A stretch of 64,000 nucleotides of DNA from CAWJNF01 sp963844235 (GTDB lineage Bacteria; Actinomycetota; Thermoleophilia; Gaiellales; Gaiellaceae). Position numbers and translations under genes: made by a program. The notes below the pieces were generated by a model. It was not told the DNA's origin. It searched no databases and saw nothing but the letters and a program-made list of their open reading frames with translations. Below, one piece after another: positions 14,632 through 22,696 of this stretch (positions are counted from its first letter, which is position 1; each line of letters starts with the position of its first letter). The stretch lies in the NCBI GenBank assembly GCA_963844235.1, contig CAWJNF010000008.1, forward strand, positions 62,001-126,000, in the 5' to 3' direction.

Positions 14632-16707
14632 ATGAGATCGAACGGGACGGCCGACGGCGGATATAGGTTCCTGTCCCTCCTCCTCCTGGCGACTCTCGCC
14701 AGCTTCCTCACCGTTCTCGTTGCGGCCTCCTCGGCCGCCGCGGCCGTCCCCGATCTCAGATCCTCCTCCTCGCGGCTCGTCCAGGTGATCGTCCGCTCCT
14801 CTCACGGAGAGGAAGCAGAGGCGCTCGTCGATCGGCTCGGCGGCCGCGTGGTGCGTCGCCTTCCCATCATCGGCGGCTTTGCCGTGCGCATTCCGGGATC
14901 TCAGCTCCCCGTGCTCGAGCGATCGCCGCTCGTCATCTCCGTCTCGCCGGACGCGCGCATCTCGCTCGCGAGCGCGGAAAGCGCGGCCGACGCCGCCGCG
15001 ACGAATCCACTCGCCGAGGTCGCCGATCGAATCGGCGTCGACGACCTCTGGGCGTTCGGCCTGACCGGCGCCGGCGTCGACGTCGCGCTCATCGACTCGG
15101 GTGTCGTGCCCGTGGACGGGCTCGGCTCGGTTCTCCACGGGCCCGACCTGTCGTTCGAGTCGCAGAACCCCGAGCTCGCGCACCTCGATACGTTCGGACA
15201 CGGAACGCACCTGGCCGGGATCATCGCCGGCCGGGACTCGGGCCCTGCCGGGCTTCGCGGCATCGCGCCGGGCGCGCGCATCATCAGCCTCAAGGTCGCG
15301 GACGCGTTCGGGGCAACCGACGCGTCCCAGGTAATCGCCGCGGTCGACTGGGTCGTCCAGCACCGTCAGGCGAACGGGCTCAACATTCGCGTGCTGAATC
15401 TCGCGTTCGGCACCGACTCGGGCCAGGATTACCGCAGCGACCCGCTCGCGTACGCCGTCGAGGTCGCCTGGAGCAAGGGCATCGTCGTGGTGGTCTCGGC
15501 AGGGAACAGCGGTGGCGCAGGGCTCACCGACCCCGCCTACGACCCGTTCGTGATCGCCGTCGGCGCCGCCGACACGACCGGAGCGAGCGAGGGCGGATCC
15601 GGTGTGACCGTTCCGGGCTGGTCGAGCCGCGGGGACGGCGCGCGCAACCCGGATGTCGTGGCGCCCGGCGTGGGCATCGTCAGCCTCCGCGCTCCGGGCT
15701 CGTTCATCGACGAGGAGTACCCGGGCGCGCGCGTGTCGTGGCCGCCCCGGGGCGAGCAGGCGCCCGCGGCCGAGTCGACGCAAGAGCCGGGAGCCGAACC
15801 CTCGGGCGACCCTCCGGCCGAGCCCACGGAAAACCCTCCGGCCGAGCCCGCGGTCGAGCAGGAAGCGCCGGTCATCGCGCCGACCCAGGGGTCGGGAGCC
15901 GAGCCCTCGACGGAATCCCCGGCCGACACCCGGGATGAGCCGGCAGAGCCCGCGACCGACCAGCCGGCAGAGCTGCCCGCGGAGCCGCCCCTCGATCCAT
16001 CGGTCGAGCTCCCTGTCGATCCACCCGCCGATCCGCCGGTAGAGGAGCCCCCGGCTGATCCTTCTGCGGAGCCCGCCCCAGAGCCGGAGCAGGCGCCGCG
16101 GTTCTTCCGCGGCAGCGGCACGTCGCAGGCGGCCGCGATCGTCTCGGGCGTCGTGGCGCTCATGCTCGAGGAGCGGCGCTGGCTGACCCCGAACAAGGTC
16201 AAGGCCATCCTCGCCGGGACCGCGCTGCCGCTCGCCGGCGACCCTTCGGCGGAGGGCGCCGGACTCGTCGATGCCGGGGCCACACGCGGCCGCATGGTCG
16301 AGCATCAGTACCCGGGCTGGCGTCGCTCGACCGGAACGGGCTCGCTCGAGCTCGTGCGCGGCTCCGCGCACGTCGTCGATCCCGACGGGGTGCAGCTGGC
16401 CGGCGAGCAGGACATCTTCGGGCGGCCCTGGAACGGGCAGGCCTGGGCTCTCGCGAGCTTCGAGGAGCGGACCTGGAGCGGCGGCACCTGGAACGGCAGT
16501 CCCTGGGCCGGTAGCGGCTTCGCCGGTGCCTTCTGGACGGTCGCGGCATGGAATGCCCCGGCCTGGTCGGCGAGCTCCTGGGCAGAGCTGTCGTGGTCGG
16601 GCCGGCGCTGGTCCGGGGAGGAATGGACGGGCGAGTCGTGGTGGAGCCACGGATGGTCCGGCAGGCGCTGGACTTCGGCGGCGTGGATGGCGCACTGGTC
16701 TTCATAG
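14632..16707 (+). CDS. Secreted subtilisin-like (S8) protease with Pro/Glu-rich insert and Trp-rich tail
   Basis: A 691-residue protease. A signal peptide (FLSLLLLATLASFLTVLVAA) is followed by a prodomain. The catalytic residues are Asp in ALIDSGV (about 150), His in FGHGTHLAG (about 190), the oxyanion Asn in VSAGNSGG and Ser in SGTSQAAAIVSG (about 494). Between the oxyanion and Ser blocks lies an insert of about 118 residues (372-490) made almost only of Pro, Glu, Ala and Ser. The last 95 residues carry 18 tryptophans, often as W-(S/N/A)-G spaced 4-8 residues apart, which resembles a surface-binding repeat. Cell-surface or extracellular action is inferred. Ends 14 bases before the hybrid kinase ATG. 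Confidence 0.85.
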   Translation: MRSNGTADGGYRFLSLLLLATLASFLTVLVAASSAAAAVPDLRSSSSRLVQVIVRSSHGEEAEALVDRLGGRVVRRLPIIGGFAVRIPGSQLPVLERSPLVISVSPDARISLASAESAADAAATNPLAEVADRIGVDDLWAFGLTGAGVDVALIDSGVVPVDGLGSVLHGPDLSFESQNPELAHLDTFGHGTHLAGIIAGRDSGPAGLRGIAPGARIISLKVADAFGATDASQVIAAVDWVVQHRQANGLNIRVLNLAFGTDSGQDYRSDPLAYAVEVAWSKGIVVVVSAGNSGGAGLTDPAYDPFVIAVGAADTTGASEGGSGVTVPGWSSRGDGARNPDVVAPGVGIVSLRAPGSFIDEEYPGARVSWPPRGEQAPAAESTQEPGAEPSGDPPAEPTENPPAEPAVEQEAPVIAPTQGSGAEPSTESPADTRDEPAEPATDQPAELPAEPPLDPSVELPVDPPADPPVEEPPADPSAEPAPEPEQAPRFFRGSGTSQAAAIVSGVVALMLEERRWLTPNKVKAILAGTALPLAGDPSAEGAGLVDAGATRGRMVEHQYPGWRRSTGTGSLELVRGSAHVVDPDGVQLAGEQDIFGRPWNGQAWALASFEERTWSGGTWNGSPWAGSGFAGAFWTVAAWNAPAWSASSWAELSWSGRRWSGEEWTGESWWSHGWSGRRWTSAAWMAHWSS

Positions 16708-16721
16708 GAACTGCCTGCGGC

Positions 16722-19142
16722 ATGCTCACTGCGGACGCGAACTTGCTGAACCTCGCCCGGGTCGCCCGGCTACGCCGTGCGGCGCCGATCTGGCTGCTCG
16801 ATCTCGCGTTGGTCGGAGCCGCGGTGGGGGTCGCGATCATGGTCTCCGGAGAGCCCCCGCTGGCCGGAACGCCCGTGCAGCTCGAGTGGTGGGCCCTGGC
16901 ACCGCTCTTCTACCTGGCCGAGCTGCTCGTCATCCATCTGCCGTTCCGCAAGGACGCGTATACCTTCACGCTGAGCGAGATCCCGCTCGTGCTCGGGCTC
17001 TTCCTGGCTGCGCCGGACGACCTCATCGTCGGGCGCGTCGTCGGTGCGGTCGTCGCGCTCGCGATCACGACGCGGACCAGGCAGCGGCCCGCCAAGCTGG
17101 TGTTCAACATCGCGCTCTTCGCATTCGAGGCGGGCGTCGCCGCGGCGATCTTCCACGCGCTCGCGCCGGCGAGCGCGGACGGGCTCACCGCAGCCACGAG
17201 CGTCGCCGCGATCGCCGCTGCCCTCCTGCCGATGCCTCTCGGCGCGATCCTCGTTCAGTCGGCGATCGCCATCTCCGAAGGTCGTCCGGACGGGCGCGTG
17301 GCCGTCGAGGCGCTCGCGATCGACCTGCTCGGCGCGGTGGCCAGCGCGAGCCTCGCGCTCGTGAGCGTCGGGCTCATCTGGAGCGATCCTGCCCTGGGGT
17401 TCCTCATCCTCCCGCTCGTCGCCGTGCTCTTCCTCGCCTTCCGTGCGTACGTGTCGGCACGCCAGCGACACGACGCCCTCGAGTTCCTCTACGAGACCGG
17501 CCGCATGCTGCACGGCTCGGCGGAGTTCGAGTCTGCGCTCACCGCTCTCCTCTCGCAGGCTCGGAGCGCCTTCCGCGCCGAGATCGCGGTCGCGACGCTG
17601 GCGCCGAGCGGGACCGGCGACAGCGCCTTCCGCACGGTCCTCGGTCCCGGCGCCGCCCTCGAGGCCATGCGCAGCCTCGACGGGGACAGTGACCCGCTCG
17701 CGGAGCGCGCGCTCGCCGAGGAGCGGGCGGTTCGTATCCCGTCGACTCGGGGCGGCCCGTCCCTCGAGGTGGCCGGCGTCCCGGTCCGGGACGCGATGGT
17801 GGCCCTCCTGCGTGGCGAGCGCCAGGTGCTCGGCACGCTCGTCGTCGCCAACCGGCTGGGGGAGTTCGGCACCTTCAGCGACGACGAGCTGCAGCTGTTC
17901 GAGACCCTTGCCGCCCACGCCGCCGTCACCCTCGAGGCAACCCGGCTCGATCGGGAGCTCACGCAGCTCACCGAGTCGATGGCCGAGCGCCGGCGGCTCG
18001 AGAAGCACCTGCGACAGTCGCAGAAGCTCGAGGCCGTGGGGCGTCTCGCGGGCGGGATCGCCCACGAGTTCAACAATCTGCTCACCGCGATCGGGGGCTA
18101 CAGCGAGCTGCTCCTCTCCCGTCTCGAAGGAGACGAGCGCCAGCACGTCGAGGAGATCAGCGGCGCTGCCAACCGAGCCGCCCGCCTCACGCGGCAGCTG
18201 CTCGCGTTCGGTCGCAAGCAGGTCGCGCGGCCGGAGGTCCTCGACCTGAACGAGATGATCGAGCACCTCGAGGGCATGATCCGGCCGATGGTCGGTGCGC
18301 GAGTCGAGCTCGTGACCGACCTCGAGCCCGGCCTGCCGCCCGTCAGCGCCGACCCGGGGCTGCTGGAGGAGGCGCTGCTCAACCTTGCCATCAACGCCCG
18401 AGACGCGATGCCCGAGGGCGGGATCCTCACGATCCGCACCGAGAACGTCGAGGTCGCCTCCCTCTCGCCGGGGGAGGTGCCGATGCCGGCGGGCCGCTAC
18501 GCGCTCCTCTCGGTCAGCGACACCGGGCACGGGATGGACGAGGAGACCCGTGCCAGAGCGTTCGAGCCCTTCTTCACGACCAAGGGAATCGGCGAAGGCA
18601 CGGGCCTCGGGCTCGCCAGCGTGTACGGCATCGTCAAGCAGAGCGGCGGCTTCATCTTCGTGCGCAGCCGTCCCAGCGCCGGCGCGCGCTTCGACGTCTA
18701 CCTGCCGGCGAAGAGCTCGGCGCCCGGACGCGTCGTCGAGACGCCTCCGCCCGTTGCGGCCGAGCGCCACCCGACCGTCCTCCTCGTGGAGGACGAGCCG
18801 GCCGTACGGAGGGTCATTCGCGAGATGCTGGAGCGGGCGCGCTTCCGGGTCGTCGAGGCCGCTGACGGCCCCGAAGCGCTTGCCGTCAGCACCCGGTTCG
18901 GCGGTGAGATCGACCTGCTCGTCACCGACTCGGTCATGCCGCACATGAGCGGCGCCGAGCTCGTCGAGCTGCTCGAGCTCGAGCGCTCCGACATCGCCGT
19001 GCTCTACATGTCGGGTTACCCCAGCGTGTCACGTCTCGACGAGGACATCGATCCGTCGATTCCGTTCATCCAGAAGCCCTTCTCGGCGGCGACGCTCGTC
19101 GAGCGGGCACACGAGATCCTCGCCGGAAGGGCGACCGTCTAA
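16722..19142 (+). CDS. Membrane-bound hybrid histidine kinase (GAF-HisKA-HATPase-REC)
   Basis: An 806-residue sensor. Residues 1-250 hold about eight hydrophobic helices. A GAF-like domain follows (about 265-420), a coiled stretch (ELTQLTESMAERRRLEKHLR), the dimerisation/phospho-His helix LAGGIAHEFNNLLTAIGGYS, an ATPase domain (LLNLAINARDAMPEGG, DTGHGMDEE, GTGLGLASVYGIV) and a C-terminal receiver with acidic pocket VEDEP, phospho-Asp in LLVTDSVMP and Lys in FIQKPFS. Domain order fits the CckA/NtrB-like hybrid class. I chose ATG 16722 because earlier in-frame starts overlap the protease gene. The cognate regulator is not adjacent. Confidence 0.88.
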   Translation: MLTADANLLNLARVARLRRAAPIWLLDLALVGAAVGVAIMVSGEPPLAGTPVQLEWWALAPLFYLAELLVIHLPFRKDAYTFTLSEIPLVLGLFLAAPDDLIVGRVVGAVVALAITTRTRQRPAKLVFNIALFAFEAGVAAAIFHALAPASADGLTAATSVAAIAAALLPMPLGAILVQSAIAISEGRPDGRVAVEALAIDLLGAVASASLALVSVGLIWSDPALGFLILPLVAVLFLAFRAYVSARQRHDALEFLYETGRMLHGSAEFESALTALLSQARSAFRAEIAVATLAPSGTGDSAFRTVLGPGAALEAMRSLDGDSDPLAERALAEERAVRIPSTRGGPSLEVAGVPVRDAMVALLRGERQVLGTLVVANRLGEFGTFSDDELQLFETLAAHAAVTLEATRLDRELTQLTESMAERRRLEKHLRQSQKLEAVGRLAGGIAHEFNNLLTAIGGYSELLLSRLEGDERQHVEEISGAANRAARLTRQLLAFGRKQVARPEVLDLNEMIEHLEGMIRPMVGARVELVTDLEPGLPPVSADPGLLEEALLNLAINARDAMPEGGILTIRTENVEVASLSPGEVPMPAGRYALLSVSDTGHGMDEETRARAFEPFFTTKGIGEGTGLGLASVYGIVKQSGGFIFVRSRPSAGARFDVYLPAKSSAPGRVVETPPPVAAERHPTVLLVEDEPAVRRVIREMLERARFRVVEAADGPEALAVSTRFGGEIDLLVTDSVMPHMSGAELVELLELERSDIAVLYMSGYPSVSRLDEDIDPSIPFIQKPFSAATLVERAHEILAGRATV

Positions 19143-19178
19143 CGCGGGTGGCCGGCTGCGCGGGGCTACGATGCTCCG

Positions 19179-20603
19179 GTGGCCGCCCCTGTCTCCAAGG
19201 GCGAGGAGCTCGTCCTCGCGATCGACTCGCTGGCATTCGGCGGCAACGGCGTCGCGCGGCTGAACGGCTTCGTCGTCTTCGTCCGCCGTGGGCTGCCGGG
19301 GGACACCGTTCGCGCACGCGTCACGAAGGTGAAGGGCAACCACGCGGAGGCGGACGCGGTGGAGCTGCTCGAGCCGGGGTCGGCGCGCGTCGAGGCGCCG
19401 TGCGACCACTTCGGCGCGTGCGGCGGCTGTCGCCTGCAGGACCTCGCCTACGAGGCGCAGCTGGAGGCGAAGGAGACGCAGGTCCGGGATGCGCTCCAGC
19501 GGCTCGGCGGCCTGCGGGATGCTCCGCTCGAGCCCGCCGTGCCTGCCGTCGAGCAGTTCGGCTACCGCAACAAGCTCGAGTGGTCGTTCACGCAGACGCC
19601 CGCGGGACCGGCGCTCGGCTTCCATCGCGCCGGTCGCTGGGACGAGGTGCTCGAGATCGAGCGCTGCCACATCGCGACGCCGGTCGGCAACGCCATCCGC
19701 GACGCGGCCCGCGAGTGGGCACGGCTCGAGGGCCTTCGCGCCTACTCCCAGGCGAGCGGCGAGGGCTTCCTGCGTCATCTCGTCGTGCGCGAGGCGCGGA
19801 ACACCGGCCAGGCGCTCGTCGTCCTCGTGACCGCCCCGGGAGAGCTGCCAGGAGCGCGACGGCTCGTCGACGCCATGCGTCGCGTACCCGAGGTGCGGAG
19901 CGTCCAGCATGCCGTCAACGACCGTCCGGCCGAAGTGACGAACCTGCCGGGGACGGTGCTGTACGGCGACCCGTGGATCGAGGAGGAGATCCTCGGACTG
20001 CGCTACCGCGTGCGGCCAAATGCGTTCCTGCAGACGAACACGGCGATGTGCGAGCGCCTCTACGAGCTCGTGGTCGAGTACGCCGCGCTCACGGGAGGCG
20101 AGACGGTGTACGACCTCTACTGCGGCATCGGCACGATCGGGCTGACGCTCGCTCCGAGCGCCCTGACGGTCTGGGGCATCGAGCTCTCGGAGGAATCGGT
20201 CGCCTGCGCGCTCGAGAACGCGGAGCTGAACGGCGTCACCAACGCGGCGTTCTTCGCCGGCGACGTCGGCCGTGCCGTCGAGGAGCTCGTCCCGCGGGCC
20301 GGGAGCCCCGACCTGGTCGTGGTCGATCCGCCGCGCGCTGGCCTGTCGGGCAAGGCGCTGCGGCGTGTCGGCGCGCTCGAGTCGCCGCGCCTCCTGTACG
20401 TCTCCTGCAATCCGACGACGCTCGCAGGGGACGCTTCCGTGCTCTGCGGCAAGCTGGGCTACCGGCTCGAGCGCGCCCGGCCCGTCGACATGTTCCCCCA
20501 CACGCCGCACGTCGAGACCGTGGCGCTCTTCGTGCGCGATCCTGAGGTCGTTCAGGACACGAGCCAGCCGCCGTCGACCGGGAGGCCGACTCCCGTGCAG
20601 TAG
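19179..20603 (+). CDS. TRAM-domain RNA (uracil-C5) methyltransferase, RlmD/TrmA family
   Basis: A 474-residue enzyme from GTG 19179. It has an N-terminal TRAM RNA-binding domain (LAFGGNGVARLNGFVVFVRR), an iron-sulfur cluster site CDHFGACGGCRLQDL, and a C-terminal SAM methyltransferase (VYDLYCGIGTIGL, DLVVVDPPRAGLS) with the nucleophilic Cys in LLYVSCNPTTLAGD. The family makes 5-methyluridine in 23S rRNA or tRNA; which target is not decidable here. The last 17 codons overlap the end of the convergent SDR gene. Confidence 0.88.
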   Translation: MAAPVSKGEELVLAIDSLAFGGNGVARLNGFVVFVRRGLPGDTVRARVTKVKGNHAEADAVELLEPGSARVEAPCDHFGACGGCRLQDLAYEAQLEAKETQVRDALQRLGGLRDAPLEPAVPAVEQFGYRNKLEWSFTQTPAGPALGFHRAGRWDEVLEIERCHIATPVGNAIRDAAREWARLEGLRAYSQASGEGFLRHLVVREARNTGQALVVLVTAPGELPGARRLVDAMRRVPEVRSVQHAVNDRPAEVTNLPGTVLYGDPWIEEEILGLRYRVRPNAFLQTNTAMCERLYELVVEYAALTGGETVYDLYCGIGTIGLTLAPSALTVWGIELSEESVACALENAELNGVTNAAFFAGDVGRAVEELVPRAGSPDLVVVDPPRAGLSGKALRRVGALESPRLLYVSCNPTTLAGDASVLCGKLGYRLERARPVDMFPHTPHVETVALFVRDPEVVQDTSQPPSTGRPTPVQ

Positions 20604-21364
20604 TCGGAGGCGGGCGAGGCGAGGAAGACGGCAGCGCCCTTGAGGTCATCGGGCTCGCCGAGCCGGCCGAGCGGGATCCGCTCCGCGAGCGTCCGCCGGA
20701 GCTCGACGGCCTCGGGCTCCTCGGAGAGCATGTGCCCGCCGGCGATGCCGGTGCGAATGTACCCGGGCAGGATCGCGTTGACGCGGACGCCTTTCGGTGC
20801 GAGCTGTGTGGCCGCCGTGCGTACGAGGGACAACACGCCACCCTTGGCCGCCGCGTAGCCGTAGGCGCCGAAGAAGCGATCCCCGGTGACGGAGTACAAG
20901 GAACCGGTGACGACGATCTTGCCGTAGCCGCGCGGGCTCATCCGCCGTGCCGCCGCCCGCATGGTCAGGAACACGCCGGTCAGGTTGACGCCGGTCACCT
21001 CGTCCCAGTCGCTCAGCGTCCACTGCTCGAGGTCGCCGCCCGCCCCGGCGATGCCTGCGTTCGCGAAGGCGACGTCGGCCGTCCCGAGCTCGTCGTCGAT
21101 CCGGCGGAACGCCTCCTCCAGCGCCTGCTCGTCCGCCACGTCTGCCTGAACGACGAGCGCCCTTCGTCCCAGCGCGGTCGCCGCCGCGCCGGTCGCAGCT
21201 GCGCCCTCCGCGTCGACGTCCACGCAGGCGACGTCGGCACCGGCCTCGGCACACGCGACGGCGCAGGCCCGGCCGATGCCGCTACCCGCCCCGGTGACGA
21301 CGACGATGCGCCCGTCGAGCCGAAACGAGCCGAGCCCGTCGAGGTCGCGATTGCCAGGCTCCAT
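20552..21364 (-). CDS. Short-chain dehydrogenase/reductase
   Basis: A 270-residue classical SDR. Cofactor motif TGAGSGIGRACAVA near residue 25, an acidic residue after beta-2 (CVDVDAEG) suggesting NAD preference, NAG motif in AFANAGIAG, catalytic Ser in VTGSLYSVTG and YGYAAAKGGVLSL containing Tyr-x3-Lys. C-terminal LASPASDYCTGVGLPVDGG is typical. Substrate unknown. Convergent with and overlapping the RNA methyltransferase gene by 52 bases at the 3' ends. Confidence 0.88.
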   Translation of the reverse strand: MEPGNRDLDGLGSFRLDGRIVVVTGAGSGIGRACAVACAEAGADVACVDVDAEGAAATGAAATALGRRALVVQADVADEQALEEAFRRIDDELGTADVAFANAGIAGAGGDLEQWTLSDWDEVTGVNLTGVFLTMRAAARRMSPRGYGKIVVTGSLYSVTGDRFFGAYGYAAAKGGVLSLVRTAATQLAPKGVRVNAILPGYIRTGIAGGHMLSEEPEAVELRRTLAERIPLGRLGEPDDLKGAAVFLASPASDYCTGVGLPVDGGWLVS

Positions 21365-21405
21365 CGAACGAAGTCATAGACGATCGCCGCCGGCGTTGCC
21401 CGTCG

Positions 21406-22110
21406 CTAATCGTGGCGGGGACGTGCCCGCACCTGCCGCCACAGGAGGTCCGCGTTCACCAGGAGGAAGGCGGCGGAAAGCAGCGGCAGCGCGGGGAGGC
21501 CGCCGACGTCGGTGAACGCCGCCAGCGCCAGCGTGACGCCGAAGGAGAGCGTGCACGCGAGCCACGTGGCGCCGAGCCGCAGGCCGAAGCGATCGGCCGC
21601 CCCGACGAACAGCGCGAAGAAGAGCACGTCCGGTAGCCCCAGCTGGGCGGCGTACGGGGCACCCGGGACCGGGAATGCGATCGAGAGTTGGTCGAACACC
21701 TCCGGCTTCTCCTCGAGGATCGTGCGGGTCGGCCCTCGCGCCACGGACACGGCGTCGACGGGGATCACGATCAGGGCGACGAGCGCCACCCACGTGGCCT
21801 GTTCGAAGAAGCGCAGGAAGAACCAGCCGAGCGCCGTGACCGCGGCGAGCTTCGCGTAGTTCGCGGCGATGTCGAGGCCCTGCGTCTCGAACAGGGCGGC
21901 CAGCCCCCCCAGCACGAGCGCCGCGGGCAGCGTCCAGCGCGAGCCACGCAGCGGCAGCGCGAGGCCGACCATCGCGAACGTGAGCGGGATCAGCAGTCCG
22001 CCGAGGAGCGCCACCTCGGCCCCGAGCGGCACGGTCGGCAGCTCGTCGGCCAAGGCGTCGTAGACGCCGAGAGCGGCTCCGATGACTAGTACGGCGGCAG
22101 CTCGGACCAC
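21406..22110 (-). CDS. Hypothetical integral membrane protein
   Basis: About 234 residues with seven or so hydrophobic segments (for example VVRAAAVLVIGAALGVYDAL, LLGGLLIPLTFAMVGLAL, LAAVTALGWFFLRFF, VALVALIVIPVDAVSV and LPALPLLSAAFLLVNADLLW). No known motif. The GTG at 22108-22110 lies inside the end of the uracil-DNA-glycosylase-like gene (25-base overlap), which suggests coupling. An alternative reading with a longer Arg-rich N-terminus starts further upstream in the same frame, but that part looks like an out-of-frame shadow of the neighbouring gene. Confidence 0.65.
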   Translation of the reverse strand: MVRAAAVLVIGAALGVYDALADELPTVPLGAEVALLGGLLIPLTFAMVGLALPLRGSRWTLPAALVLGGLAALFETQGLDIAANYAKLAAVTALGWFFLRFFEQATWVALVALIVIPVDAVSVARGPTRTILEEKPEVFDQLSIAFPVPGAPYAAQLGLPDVLFFALFVGAADRFGLRLGATWLACTLSFGVTLALAAFTDVGGLPALPLLSAAFLLVNADLLWRQVRARPRHD

Positions 22111-22670
22111 CAGGGGCCGAGCGCCTTGAACGCGTCCCAAAACTCCCTCTTGGCTGTTTGCTCGTCGAGCGCTGCGTCGATGTCCGGGGTCACGAGCGCC
22201 TGAATCGTCGGCGTGAAGGGCTGGATCTCGCCCGGCCGATCCTCGACCTCCCTCGCCAGCGGAAACCGGATCGCGTTCAGGCACTGGCGCGCATCTTCCC
22301 CCATCGCCACGACGATCTTGGGCTGCACGACGTGCAGCTCGCGCAGGACGAACGCACGTCCCTGCTCCTCGGGCTCGTCCAGGTACTTGATGCAGTTCGT
22401 GCCGTAGATCGCCATCGGATCGACGCCGAGGCGCTGCACGCTCTTCAGCACCGCCTGCCCGGCGCGCCCGAAGAAGGCGACGCCCTCGTGGAGCTCGGCG
22501 GCCTGCGGCCCGTACTTGAGGAGGAAGATGTCGGCCAGCGGATGCCCGGAGCCGAGTACGGGGGCCCTCTCGGTGCCTGCCGCGCTCGCCAGCTCGCTGC
22601 CGAGCTCGTTCATCTCGGCGATCGCCTTGTGCAGGTAGCGCTCGGAGATGTCGTCGGTTGCCACGGTCAT
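22086..22670 (-). CDS. Uracil-DNA-glycosylase-superfamily protein lacking canonical active-site motifs
   Basis: A 194-residue protein with the UDG-fold framework: PVLGSGHPLADIFLLKYGPQ, GVAFFGRAGQAVLKSVQRLG, IYGTNCIKYL and VQPKIVVAMGEDARQCLN. In type IV/V glycosylases the first strand carries GE(A/P)PG and a late loop carries HPS; here the first reads LLKYGPQ and the second cannot be found (QALVTPDIDAAL). The four iron-sulfur cysteines of type IV enzymes are also missing. Either a divergent DNA-repair enzyme or a non-catalytic uracil or nucleic-acid binder. AT-poor and normal in composition, so not an obvious import. Confidence 0.7.
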   Translation of the reverse strand: MTVATDDISERYLHKAIAEMNELGSELASAAGTERAPVLGSGHPLADIFLLKYGPQAAELHEGVAFFGRAGQAVLKSVQRLGVDPMAIYGTNCIKYLDEPEEQGRAFVLRELHVVQPKIVVAMGEDARQCLNAIRFPLAREVEDRPGEIQPFTPTIQALVTPDIDAALDEQTAKREFWDAFKALGPWWSELPPY

Positions 22671-22696
22671 GGATTCGCCGCCCGAGCGACGAATCC

